Positions 41,184 to 49,054 of a DNA stretch of 64,000 nucleotides are shown here, in pieces. The number at the start of each line of letters is the position of its first letter. The first letter of the stretch is position 1. This stretch comes from Cellulosimicrobium arenosum. GTDB lineage: Bacteria > Actinomycetota > Actinomycetes > Actinomycetales > Cellulomonadaceae. The DNA lies in contig NZ_JACYHB010000003.1 of the NCBI RefSeq assembly GCF_014837295.1, positions 186,001 through 250,000 of the forward strand, read 5' to 3'. Under the pieces are notes generated by a model. It did no database searches and was not told the DNA's origin. It worked only from the letters and a program-made list of their open reading frames with translations. The translations under genes and the position numbers were made by a program.

Positions 41184-42347
41184 CTACGCGAGCCGCGCCC
41201 ACCACTCGAGCCGGGTACCGCCGTCGGGCAGCGCCTCGACCTGCGACGCGCCGCCGAGCGCCGCCGCCCGCGAGGCGAGGTTCCGCAGCCCCGAGCGGCG
41301 CCCGCCCGCCCGGATGCCCACGCCGTCGTCGGTGACGGTCAGGCGCGCCTCGCGCGCGGTCACCGCCAGGTGCACGACGACGGCCCCCGCCCTCGCGTGG
41401 CGCGCGACGTTGGTCAGGGCCTCGCCGAGCACGACCACGAGCTGGTCGGCGACCTCGGCCGGGAGGCTCGGGCCGCCGTCGGCCACACCGGCGCCCGAGC
41501 GCTCACCCAGGACCTCGACCGTGACCGCCGGCTCGAAGCCCAGGACGCTCGCGGCCGCCGCTGCCCGTGCACCGAGGCGGTCCTCGATCGACGGCGCGAG
41601 CGGGTCAGCGGCGGTGTGCAGCGCGAAGATCGTCGAGCGGATCTGGCGGATCGTCTCGTCGAGGTCCGTCACGGTCTCCTCGATGCGCGTGCGCGCCGTC
41701 GGGTCGGTGACGAGCGGCTGCACGCTCATGAGCGACATCGCGGACGCGAAGAGCCGCTGGATGACGACGTCGTGCAGGTCGCGCGCTATCCGGTCCCGGT
41801 CCTCGAGCACCCCCACCTGCTTCGCGCGCCCGTACAGCCGAGCGTTCTCGATCGCGACGCCTGCGGCCGCGGCGAGCGCCACGACGGCACCCTCGTCCTG
41901 GGCCGTGAACGGCGACCCGTCGTCCTTGTCAGTGAGGTAGAGGTTGCCGAACACGGCGTCCCGCGCGCGCACCGGGACCCCGAGGAACGTACGCATCGGG
42001 GGGTGGCCCTCGGGGAAGCCCGCGGAGCGGACGTCGTCCTCGATCTCCGGCACGCGCACGGGTGCAGGGTGGTCGATCAGCTCACCGAGGAGCCCTTCGC
42101 CGCGCGGCCAGTGGCTGACCGCGGCGACCGCGTCGTCGTCCATCCCGACGGGCACGAACCGGGCGAGCCGCTCGCTCCCGGACGGGTCCAGCACGCCGAG
42201 CGCGCCGTAGCGTGCGCCCGTCAGGTCCATCGCGCCGCGCACGATGCGTGCCAGCACGGCGTCCAGGTCCAGGTCGCCGGTCACGGCCACCACGGCGTCG
42301 AGCACGCGCTGCCCGACGGCGGGTGGGAGGTCGCTCGGTGCGCTCAC
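41184..42347 (-). CDS. GAF-domain sensor histidine kinase, DevS(DosS)-like
   Basis: A 387-residue cytoplasmic kinase without membrane helices. One GAF domain (about residues 18-165: AVLARIVRGAMDLTGARYGALGVLD, GFPEGHPPMRTFLGVPVRARDAVFGNLYLTDK) is followed by a HisKA_3 dimerisation helix with the phospho-acceptor His in RIARDLHDVVIQRLFA. A HATPase domain with N box (GEALTNVARHA) and G box (DDGVGIRAGGRRSGLRNLASRA) completes it. DevS and DosT have two GAF domains; here one is missing. It should phosphorylate the regulator at 40051. The gene points toward it. GAGACT lies 7 nt before the GTG, so a leaderless mRNA is likely. Whether its GAF binds heme cannot be judged from sequence alone. Confidence 0.92.
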   Translation of the reverse strand: MSAPSDLPPAVGQRVLDAVVAVTGDLDLDAVLARIVRGAMDLTGARYGALGVLDPSGSERLARFVPVGMDDDAVAAVSHWPRGEGLLGELIDHPAPVRVPEIEDDVRSAGFPEGHPPMRTFLGVPVRARDAVFGNLYLTDKDDGSPFTAQDEGAVVALAAAAGVAIENARLYGRAKQVGVLEDRDRIARDLHDVVIQRLFASAMSLMSVQPLVTDPTARTRIEETVTDLDETIRQIRSTIFALHTAADPLAPSIEDRLGARAAAAASVLGFEPAVTVEVLGERSGAGVADGGPSLPAEVADQLVVVLGEALTNVARHARAGAVVVHLAVTAREARLTVTDDGVGIRAGGRRSGLRNLASRAAALGGASQVEALPDGGTRLEWWARLA

Positions 42348-42502
42348 CTCAGGCAGTCTCGCAGACCGCGGACGCCACTGGGCGGCACCGCACGGTCGAC
42401 CTGCGCGACATGGCGGTGCGCTATTGTTCCCGCACTCCTCGGATCCCGCCACCGGTGGGGACACCGAACCTTCGACGCAGGGGACGGAAGGACGCGCAGT
42501 CC

Positions 42503-43330
42503 ATGACGACGACGGACACCGGCAGTGCGCTCGCCGACCTGCGGGCCGCGGTCACGCGCCTGCACCCCGAGGACCCGGCGGAGCTCGTCGCCGTGGCCGA
42601 CGACCTGTGCGCGCTCGGCAGCGCTGCGGCTGCGGTGCCGTTCTACGAGGCCGCGGTCGAGGCGGGCGTGCCCGGTGCCGTCTACCGGCTGGGGGTCGCG
42701 CACTACGACCTGGAGGACCACGAGTCCGCGTTCCGCTGCTTCGAGCTCGCGGGGCTCGCCGGGGACGAGTACGGCGCGTTCATGGCGGCGCAGGTCGCGC
42801 ACGAGCGGGGTGACCTGCACGCGGCACGGCGCTGGTACGAGCACGCTCAGGGCGTCGACGGCGCGCCCGACCGGCTCGCGCGGGTCCTGGACGACCTCGA
42901 GACGCACCACTCGCCCGAACCCGAACCCGAACCCGAACCCGAACCCGAACCCGAACCCGAACCCGAACCCGCGGCCGATCCCGGCGCGGAACCCTGGTCG
43001 GAGCCCGAGAGCTGGGAGGACGCCGTCGTGCACGCGCGCTCGGGCGCTCTCGGGCACGACGCCGCCGTCGACCTGCTCGAGAGCTGGGCGAGCGGAGGAG
43101 AGGCGCGGGTCGCTCCCGCGCTCGCCGACCTGTACGTGGTGAGCGGTCGGACGCTCGACGCCGAGGACCTGCTCGAGCAGGCGGCGCTGGCCGGCGACGC
43201 GGCGTCGGGCACGAGCCTCGGGATCCTGCGCCTGCGTGCCGGGCGGGTGCCCGAGGCGATGGAGCTGTGGCGGGTCGCCGCGCAGGGCGGCGACCCGCAG
43301 GCCGTGGAGCTGCTCGAGCGGTTCGGCTGA
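42503..43330 (+). CDS. Sel1/TPR-like repeat protein with Glu-Pro spacer
   Basis: A 275-residue cytoplasmic protein. Helical Sel1/TPR-like repeats (about 1-130: AAAVPFYEAAVEAGVPGAVYRLGVAHYDLEDHESAFRCFELAG; and 170-275: GALGHDAAVDLLESWASGG, TLDAEDLLEQAALAGDAASGTSLGILRLRAGRVPEAMELW) are separated by a rigid (Pro-Glu)9 spacer and an acidic stretch. Such proteins are scaffolds; the partner is unknown. The ATG at 42503 follows GGACGGAAGGACG. It is divergent from the GAF kinase and ends before a strong bidirectional terminator. Confidence 0.85.
   Translation: MTTTDTGSALADLRAAVTRLHPEDPAELVAVADDLCALGSAAAAVPFYEAAVEAGVPGAVYRLGVAHYDLEDHESAFRCFELAGLAGDEYGAFMAAQVAHERGDLHAARRWYEHAQGVDGAPDRLARVLDDLETHHSPEPEPEPEPEPEPEPEPEPAADPGAEPWSEPESWEDAVVHARSGALGHDAAVDLLESWASGGEARVAPALADLYVVSGRTLDAEDLLEQAALAGDAASGTSLGILRLRAGRVPEAMELWRVAAQGGDPQAVELLERFG
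42914..42967 (+). repeat. Nine tandem CCCGAA hexamers
   Basis: Nine exact 6-bp units encode the (Pro-Glu)9 spacer of the Sel1-like protein. Uniform codons (CCC for Pro, GAA for Glu, the latter rare in this GC-rich genome) show a recent slippage-type expansion rather than selection on codons. Confidence 0.9.
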
Positions 43331-43345
43331 CCGCGTACGAGCACG

Positions 43346-43379
43346 GGCGGGTGGACGGTCTCCCTGCCGTCCACCCGCC
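43346..43379. terminator. Bidirectional hairpin terminator
   Basis: A 13-bp perfect stem (GGCGGGTGGACGG / CCGTCCACCCGCC) around an 8-nt loop lies 16 bases after the stop codon of the Sel1-like gene and 14 bases before the stop codon of the convergent DoxX gene. It can end both transcripts. Confidence 0.85.
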
Positions 43380-43392
43380 TCTCCGGAGGTCG

Positions 43393-43965
43393 TCAGACCA
43401 GCCAGGTGTTGCGCCGGACGACCGGAAGCCTCCGCCAGGTCTTGCCGAGGCCGATCGCGCTGCCCGCACCGAGGAGCGTGAGGGCGATGATCGTCAGCGC
43501 CGACGTGAGGTGGTCGTCGACGACGGGGTTGTTCTCCAGCGGCAGCTCCGCGAGGTACATGAGCACGAGCAGCGCCGGCCCGGCGACCGCGGCGATCCGC
43601 ATGGCGATCCCGAGCATCAGGGCGAGGCCGATGCCGAGCAGGCCCGCCATGAACAGCCAGTCCGCCCAGGCGGCGCCGGCGATGCCGGTGAACAGACCGG
43701 CGAAGGGGCCGTCGACGTGGCTGAGGAAGCCCGTCGTGGGGCTGCCACCGTGGATCCAGGCGCCCTCGCTCGGGGTGGCGAACCCGAGGCCGAACGTCTT
43801 GTCGAGGAAGGCCCACAGGAACGTGAACCCGAGCATCATGCGCAGCACGCCGAGCACGACCTGCGTGGGCCGGTTCGCGCGCTCCGTGAGGCCTGCGGTC
43901 TCCGGCCGCGTGTCGCCCGCGTCCGGGAGCGGGGTCGGTGCCTGCCGCTCGGTCGTGTGTGCCAT
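43393..43965 (-). CDS. DoxX-family membrane protein
   Basis: A 190-residue membrane protein with four predicted helices in the DoxX/DoxD arrangement (RMMLGFTFLWAFLDKTFGLGFATP; WADWLFMAGLLGIGLALMLGIAMRIAAVAGPALLVLMYLAELPLENNP; HLTSALTIIALTLLGAGSAIGLG). A hydrophilic, Thr/Pro-rich N-terminus precedes. DoxX proteins take part in redox or thiosulfate-quinone chemistry and in oxidative-stress resistance in mycobacteria; the role here is unknown. A 16-bp DevR-box-like palindrome lies about 100 bp upstream, which would place it in the DevR regulon. Confidence 0.9.
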   Translation of the reverse strand: MAHTTERQAPTPLPDAGDTRPETAGLTERANRPTQVVLGVLRMMLGFTFLWAFLDKTFGLGFATPSEGAWIHGGSPTTGFLSHVDGPFAGLFTGIAGAAWADWLFMAGLLGIGLALMLGIAMRIAAVAGPALLVLMYLAELPLENNPVVDDHLTSALTIIALTLLGAGSAIGLGKTWRRLPVVRRNTWLV

Positions 43966-44066
43966 GGTGGTCCCCTCTCGTCGACCCGGACCCTTGTGCC
44001 CGGGCTGCTGACTTCAGGAAACACCTGTGGAGAAGGTGTGCGATCCGGGCGAACGTCGCCGGTCGT

Positions 44067-44082
44067 CGGGACCTAGGTCCCG
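44067..44082. promoter_or_regulatory. DevR(DosR)-box-like perfect palindrome upstream of doxX
   Basis: CGGGACCTAGGTCCCG is a perfect 16-bp palindrome. Including flanks it fits the mycobacterial DevR box (S-GGGAC-t-WW-a-GTCCC-S) at every core position except the T/A pair next to the AT centre. It lies 102 bp upstream of the DoxX start. A weaker version is found in the usp/response-regulator intergenic region. Confidence 0.6.
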
Positions 44083-44096
44083 ATCCCGGGTGTGGC

Positions 44097-44612
44097 TCAG
44101 CCGACCGAGTCGTCCAGGTCGGAGCGCAGGTCGTCGACCTGGGCCTGCAGGTCGTCCAGACCGTCCCGGACGGCGTCGTCCGCGTCGGACAGCGACGACC
44201 GGGCGGCGTCCAGGGCGGCGGACGCCTCGTCGAGCCGGTCCTGCGCGTCGGCGAGCCGCTGCTCGGCCTCGGCGCGGGTGTCGTCGGTCGCCGTCGCGAC
44301 GTCGTCGGTCGCGGCCTGCGCCTCGTCCGCGGCCTCCTGCGCGCCGTCGACGGCCTCCTGCGTGCGGGTCCGGGCGTCACCGGACAGCGTGGAGATCTCG
44401 TCTCCGAGCTCTCCCACGTCCTGGCCGATCTCCTCGACCTGGGAGCGTGCGTCGTCGAGGAACCGGGTGACGTCGTCGCCGGTGAGGGTGAACTCTGGCA
44501 CGTCCACGGTGCCGTCCTCCGCGCATCCCGAGAGCGTCAGTGCGGCGGCGACGGCGATGCCCGTCAGACCCGCGCGTGCCATTGACCTGCGGTGACGTCG
44601 AGATGAACTCAT
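44097..44612 (-). CDS. Coiled-coil lipoprotein of unknown function
   Basis: A 171-residue exported lipoprotein. The signal sequence (RAGLTGIAVAAALTLSGC) ends in a lipobox with the lipidated Cys near residue 29. The mature chain from about residue 45 is a long heptad-like helix (DARSQVEEIGQDVGELGDEI ... AADEAQAATDDVATATDDTR ... RLDEASAALDAARSSLSD) rich in Ala and Asp. No domain is recognised. Similar in composition and length to the secreted protein at 35566. CAGAAT lies 6 nt before the ATG at 44612; the promoter is divergent from the VanY gene. Confidence 0.78.
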   Translation of the reverse strand: MSSSRRHRRSMARAGLTGIAVAAALTLSGCAEDGTVDVPEFTLTGDDVTRFLDDARSQVEEIGQDVGELGDEISTLSGDARTRTQEAVDGAQEAADEAQAATDDVATATDDTRAEAEQRLADAQDRLDEASAALDAARSSLSDADDAVRDGLDDLQAQVDDLRSDLDDSVG

Positions 44613-44799
44613 GACGCCATTCTGCCGTCCCCTCGTGAGGACGAGGTGAGGGCCTCGCGGACGCGGTGTACGGTAGTCGACGAGGCACCGCAGGACCGTG
44701 AAGGCGCGGCGCCGGGTGGCACGGTGCGCCCGGCAGGCGATCGAACCGGTCGACGAGTCATGTCTCGCGAAGGGTCCGACGGAGTACGGGAGCGATCAG

Positions 44800-47073
44800 T
44801 TGAGCACGTCGACGGGCAGCGACAGCGCCGGACATCGTGTCCAGGCGCCTGCCGACGCGGCCACGCCTGCTCACGATCCCGCGTTCGACGAGGTCGTCGC
44901 CCCTGCCGACCGGGCGGCGCGTCGCAGTCGCCGGCGGACGCTCCTCAACATCGCGGTGGCCTCCACGCTCACGCTGTCCGTCGGGGCAGCGATGGGCGGC
45001 AGCGCCCACCCGCGCGGAGCCTCGTTCTTCACTGCCGCGCCCGTCTCCGCCACGGCCCAGCCCGCGTCGCTCCTGAGCAGCCTCGGCCCGGGCCTCGACG
45101 AGGACCAGCAGATCGACGGCGCGATCCAGGTCCTCGCCGCCGCCGACTCGCTCGACACCGCCCTGCGCACCGCGGCGGTCGAGGAGGCTCGTGCAGAGCT
45201 CGGCACGCTCCTCGCGACGTACCTCGCGCAGCAGGACGCCGCGCAGCGCGTCCCCGTCCAGGTCGTCCCGGCTCCCGAGGTGGCGATCGACGACGGTCTG
45301 ACCGACCCACAGCTGCCGCTCGCTCCCGAGCCGCTCACGCCTCTCGACCCGCTCGGCGGCACCCCGTTCGCGCCTCTCGACGGCTCCCCCTTCACCGCCC
45401 TCGACGACGACGCCGGCCAGGACGACGCGGACCCGCAGGACGTCGCGTCGGACGAGAAGGTCACACAGACCTCGCACGAGCTCGTCGCAGACCCGGGCGC
45501 GCGCACCGCGCCGACGGCCTCGCCGACCGCGACCCCCTCGGCCCCGCCCACCGCGACCCCCTCGGCCCCGCCCACCGCCGACCCGACGGCTCCGGAGACC
45601 GTGGCGCCCACGGCGCCGCCCAGCACGGCACCGACGCCCGGCGCGGGGCCCGGCCCCGCGACGTCGGGCAGCACCGGCCCGCGGTCCGGCGCGGACGGCC
45701 CGGACGGGACGGGAGACGGCGCGCAGGACCGCACGCTGCCGGAGGACGGCGTCCCGGCGCCGGACGGCGTCGCGCCCGACGAGCTCGACGACGCCCTCGA
45801 CCCGCACGCGCCGGCGGGCGAGCCCGGAGGTGCGGACGCCGAGGACGCCGAGGACGGTGTCACGCTCGGGGAGGTCCTGCTCTCCGCGACCCGCCTCGCG
45901 AACCTCATCGACCCGGCATCGGTCTCGGTGCCCGTGGGCGTCGTCCCCGCGCCCGGCGCCGGCGACGAGTACTCCGGTCCCCGTGACCCGGACCTCGCGG
46001 ACCAGCTGGCGGAGGTCGTCGCGAAGTATGCCGACTCGACCGCCGACTACGACAACGGCCTGATCCCGCCCGAGGCGCTGTGCGACCTCTCGTTCGCCGC
46101 CGGCCAGTCGCTGCGGTGCGACGCCGCCGAGCAGCTCGAGGCGCTCGCCGCCGAGTTCGAGAAGGAGTTCGGTTATCCGCTGCGGATCACCGACTCCTAC
46201 CGCAGCCTCGAGGACCAGGTGAGCCTCAAGGTCATCAAGCCGTACCTCGCCGCTGTCCCGGGCACGTCGCAGCACGGGTGGGGCCTGGCGATCGACGTCG
46301 GCGGGACCGTGCCGTCCGGGACGTCCGGCGAGTACGTGTGGATGCGTCAGCACGCCCCCGACTACGGGTGGGACAACCCGACGTGGGCGCGGCCGGGCGG
46401 CATGAAGCCCGAGCCGTGGCACTTCGAGTTCTTCGGCGGTGGGCCCATGCCCGACCGCTACACGCCCGTGCAGGGCGGCACGCCGGCGCCGGACCCGAGG
46501 CCCGGAGTGCCGGGCACCCCGGTCACGCCGAAGCCGGCTCCCACGCCGAGCCCGAAGCCCACCCCGACGGACCCGAAGCCCACCCCGACGGACCCGTCGA
46601 CGCCGAAGCCGGAGATGGTGAGCGTCCCCGGCGGGCTCAAGGGCACCGACGTCGCGGCAGCGAAGGCGAAGCTCACGAAGCTCGGTCTCACGGTGGAGAC
46701 CTCGAAGAAGAAGTCGGACGCGAAGGCAGGCACCGTCCTGAGCGTGAGCGCGTCCGGCAAGGTCAAGGTCGGCAGCACGGTCACGCTCGTCGTCTCGTCC
46801 GGACCGGGTACCAAGCCGACGGACCCGCCGACCGACCCGACGAACCCGCCGACCGATCCGACGGACCCGCCCACGGACCCCACGGACCCGCCGACCGATC
46901 CGACGGACCCGCCGACCGACCCCACGGACCCGCCGACGGAGGAACCGACGGACCCGCCGACGGAGGAGCCGACGGAGGAGCCGACCGAGGAGCCGACGGA
47001 GCAGCCGACGGCGGCGCCCACCACGAAGCCCACGCCGTCACCCACCGCGGATGCCGAGGACGGCGAGTCCTGA
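44800..47073 (+). CDS. VanY-type D,D-carboxypeptidase with PASTA domain
   Basis: A cell-wall protein of about 757 residues. I start it at the TTG at 44800 because GGGAG lies 7 nt upstream; a GTG at 44698 without a ribosome binding site is the alternative. A membrane helix (LLNIAVASTLTLSVGAAMGG, about 48-66) anchors it. A long Ala/Pro/Thr-rich spacer containing TPSAPPTA repeats leads to the VanY peptidase domain (about 440-545), whose zinc ligands His492, Asp499 (SQHGWGLAID) and His541 (EPWHFEF) are intact. A PASTA domain (about 607-667) binds muropeptides, and the tail is a TDPPTDP / TEEP repeat without a sorting signal. It should cleave the terminal D-Ala of stem peptides. Confidence 0.88.
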   Translation: MSTSTGSDSAGHRVQAPADAATPAHDPAFDEVVAPADRAARRSRRRTLLNIAVASTLTLSVGAAMGGSAHPRGASFFTAAPVSATAQPASLLSSLGPGLDEDQQIDGAIQVLAAADSLDTALRTAAVEEARAELGTLLATYLAQQDAAQRVPVQVVPAPEVAIDDGLTDPQLPLAPEPLTPLDPLGGTPFAPLDGSPFTALDDDAGQDDADPQDVASDEKVTQTSHELVADPGARTAPTASPTATPSAPPTATPSAPPTADPTAPETVAPTAPPSTAPTPGAGPGPATSGSTGPRSGADGPDGTGDGAQDRTLPEDGVPAPDGVAPDELDDALDPHAPAGEPGGADAEDAEDGVTLGEVLLSATRLANLIDPASVSVPVGVVPAPGAGDEYSGPRDPDLADQLAEVVAKYADSTADYDNGLIPPEALCDLSFAAGQSLRCDAAEQLEALAAEFEKEFGYPLRITDSYRSLEDQVSLKVIKPYLAAVPGTSQHGWGLAIDVGGTVPSGTSGEYVWMRQHAPDYGWDNPTWARPGGMKPEPWHFEFFGGGPMPDRYTPVQGGTPAPDPRPGVPGTPVTPKPAPTPSPKPTPTDPKPTPTDPSTPKPEMVSVPGGLKGTDVAAAKAKLTKLGLTVETSKKKSDAKAGTVLSVSASGKVKVGSTVTLVVSSGPGTKPTDPPTDPTNPPTDPTDPPTDPTDPPTDPTDPPTDPTDPPTEEPTDPPTEEPTEEPTEEPTEQPTAAPTTKPTPSPTADAEDGES

Positions 47074-47193
47074 AAACCGCGTGACGCCGTCGTGAGCCGG
47101 CGCGTACAGTTCGTCGCGATGTGAACCTCACCTGCCCCGACCGGTTCGTCCCTTCGAGCCCGTGGTCGCGGCGACCTTGCTCCCGGTGCTCGT

Positions 47194-47235
47194 GTGCCCG
47201 GACACGCGTCCTGCCACGCCCGGGCACCTGGCAGG
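47194..47235 (+). promoter_or_regulatory. Candidate translational attenuator of the ABC-F gene
   Basis: Two stems share the same leader and cannot form together. Stem A pairs GTGCCCGG (47194-47201) with CCGGGCAC (47220-47227). Stem B pairs CCTGCCA (47210-47216, in the loop of A) with TGGCAGG (47229-47235), which contains the AGG of the ribosome binding site 7 nt before the ATG. Stem B would therefore hide the site and stem A would free it. An upstream reading frame in phase with the gene crosses the region. Ribosome-stalling leaders are known for antibiotic-resistance ABC-F genes; this one is inferred from sequence. Confidence 0.45.
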
Positions 47236-47242
47236 TGATCGC

Positions 47243-48973
47243 ATGACCCCCGTACTCCGTGCCTCCGGCATCGCCGTCTCCTACGGCGGCCGACCCGTGC
47301 TCCGTGGCGTCGACCTCTCCGTCGATCCGGGGCACCGCACCGGCCTCGTCGGCGAGAACGGGGTCGGCAAGTCCACGCTCCTGCGCGTCCTCGCGGGCGC
47401 GCACCGGCCCGACGAGGGAACGGTCTCGCGGCCCCCAGGCCTCGGGTTCCTCCACCAGGAGCTCGATCATCCGACGTCGGCGACCGTCGAGCGCGTGGTC
47501 GCCGACGCGCTGGCCGACGTGCGCGCTCTCGAGCGCGAGCTCGAGACCGCCGCTGCCGCCCTCGCCGACGGGTCCGCACCCCAGCACGAGGGGCCGGGAC
47601 CGCAGCCCGCCGAGGAGGCTCGGGCGGACCGGTACGGCGCCGCGCTCGCCCGCGCCGAGGCGGCCGACGTGTGGGACGCGGACGCACGGGCCGCGCGGAC
47701 CCTCGCCGGTCTCGGGCTCGACCCCCAGGCCCTCGCGGGGCGGACGGTCGGGACGCTGTCCGGGGGGCAGCGCACGCGCCTGGGCCTCGCGGCGCTCCTC
47801 ATCCGCCGGCCGGGTGCGCTGCTGCTCGACGAGCCCACGAACCATCTCGACGACGACGCCGCGGAGTACCTCGCGGCCGCGCTGCGGGCGCTGCCGGGCG
47901 CCGTCGTCCTCGCGAGCCACGACCGCGTGTTCCTCGACGAGGTCTGCACCGAGATCCTCGACCTCGATCCCACGGCCGAACCGGCGCGCGCAGGGACGTC
48001 GGCGGGCTGGGCAGCGACCCCGTACACGACGTACGGAGGGACCTACGGCGACTATCTCGAGGCCAAGCGCGTCGAGCGCGCGCGCTGGGAGCAGCGGTTC
48101 GCGACCGAGCAGGACGAGCTGACCAGGCTGCGACGGTCCGTCGCGGTGACCGCGCGCGACGTGGCGAAGGACCGCGAGCGCGGCAACCAGGCGAAGATCC
48201 TGTACGACATGTCGGGCGAGCGCGTGCAGTCGCAGGTGGCGCGGCGCGTGCGCAACGCCCAGCAGCGGCTCGACGACCTCGAGCGCGACCAGGTCGGCAG
48301 ACCGCCCGCGCCGCTGCGGTTCGCGCCGCCGCCGGGACGCTCGACGCACGGGGAGGGAGAGCTGGTCGCGTGGGCCAGTGACGTCGTCGTGCACCGGGGC
48401 GCGCCCGCGCAGGCGGGGGAGCGACCGGAGCGGCTCGACCTGGCGGCCTCGGGCGCGGCGTCGATCGAGATCGCGCGCGGCACCAGGCTGCTCGTCACGG
48501 GCGCCAACGGCGCCGGCAAGTCGACCCTCCTGCACGTCCTCGCGGGCGATCTGGCACCGGACGCGGGGGTGGCGGGGCGTGCGCGGGGCGTGCGCGTCGG
48601 GCTGCTCGAGCAGGACGTGCACCTGTCCGACGACGCCCGCACGCCCCGCGAGCTCCTGGCCCTCGCGCAGGGGGTGGACCCGCAGGACGCGCGCGACGCG
48701 CAGGTGGACGCCCACGGCCTGGTCGCGCCGCGGGACCTCGGCCGGCCGCTGGGAGACCTGTCGGTGGGGCAGCGCCGGCGCGTCGTGGTCGCCATGCTGG
48801 TCGTCCAGGCACCGGACGTGCTGCTGCTCGACGAGCCGACGAACCACGTGTCCCTCACGCTCGCGGACGAGCTCATGGACGCGGTCGCGGACTGGCCCGG
48901 TGCGGTCGTCGTCGCGTCGCACGACCGCTGGCTCCGCCGCCGCTGGAAGGGCGCCACTACCCACCTCGCCTGA
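47243..48973 (+). CDS. ABC-F family ATPase (ribosome-acting, possible antibiotic resistance)
   Basis: A 576-residue protein with two ABC domains and no membrane segment, hence ABC-F. Domain 1: Walker A GENGVGKST, signature LSGGQRTRLGLA, Walker B LLLDEPTNHLDDD. A basic interdomain linker (about residues 255-350: KRVERARWEQRFATEQDELTRLRR, ARDVAKDRERGNQAKIL) corresponds to the P-site-tRNA interaction motif. Domain 2: Walker A GANGAGKST, signature LSVGQRRRVVVA, Walker B LLLDEPTNHVS. Members act on the ribosome to rescue translation or displace antibiotics. The actinobacterial sequence type and structured leader suggest the resistance group, but housekeeping members cannot be excluded. ATG at 47243. 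Confidence 0.9.
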   Translation: MTPVLRASGIAVSYGGRPVLRGVDLSVDPGHRTGLVGENGVGKSTLLRVLAGAHRPDEGTVSRPPGLGFLHQELDHPTSATVERVVADALADVRALERELETAAAALADGSAPQHEGPGPQPAEEARADRYGAALARAEAADVWDADARAARTLAGLGLDPQALAGRTVGTLSGGQRTRLGLAALLIRRPGALLLDEPTNHLDDDAAEYLAAALRALPGAVVLASHDRVFLDEVCTEILDLDPTAEPARAGTSAGWAATPYTTYGGTYGDYLEAKRVERARWEQRFATEQDELTRLRRSVAVTARDVAKDRERGNQAKILYDMSGERVQSQVARRVRNAQQRLDDLERDQVGRPPAPLRFAPPPGRSTHGEGELVAWASDVVVHRGAPAQAGERPERLDLAASGAASIEIARGTRLLVTGANGAGKSTLLHVLAGDLAPDAGVAGRARGVRVGLLEQDVHLSDDARTPRELLALAQGVDPQDARDAQVDAHGLVAPRDLGRPLGDLSVGQRRRVVVAMLVVQAPDVLLLDEPTNHVSLTLADELMDAVADWPGAVVVASHDRWLRRRWKGATTHLA

Positions 48974-48994
48974 CCGACGCGACTGCCCTGAGAG

Positions 48995-49037
48995 CTGTCA
49001 GCGCCGAGTGGGTCCAGGGCTCGGCGAGTGCTGACAG
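48995..49037 (+). terminator. Hairpin terminator after the ABC-F gene
   Basis: CTGTCAGC-GCCGAG (48995-49008) pairs with CTCGGC (49020-49025) and GCTGACAG (49030-49037), giving 14 bp with a 4-nt bulge on one side and an 11-nt loop. It lies 21 bases after the ABC-F stop codon and just before the next gene. Confidence 0.65.
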
Positions 49038-49054
49038 GTGGGTAGCGTGGGGGT

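Noticed and set aside
42914-42967. CRISPR-like repeat
   Set aside because: The units are 6 bp and contiguous, lie inside a coding frame and have no spacers.
44755-44767. A fourth LacI operator (TCGAACCGGTCGA)
   Set aside because: One base is missing from the centre, which breaks the symmetry spacing, and the downstream gene is a wall peptidase unrelated to the glycan locus.
44640-44799. ydaO-type (c-di-AMP) riboswitch upstream of the wall peptidase gene
   Set aside because: Such riboswitches are frequent before wall hydrolase genes in actinobacteria, but I cannot find the conserved core segments here.
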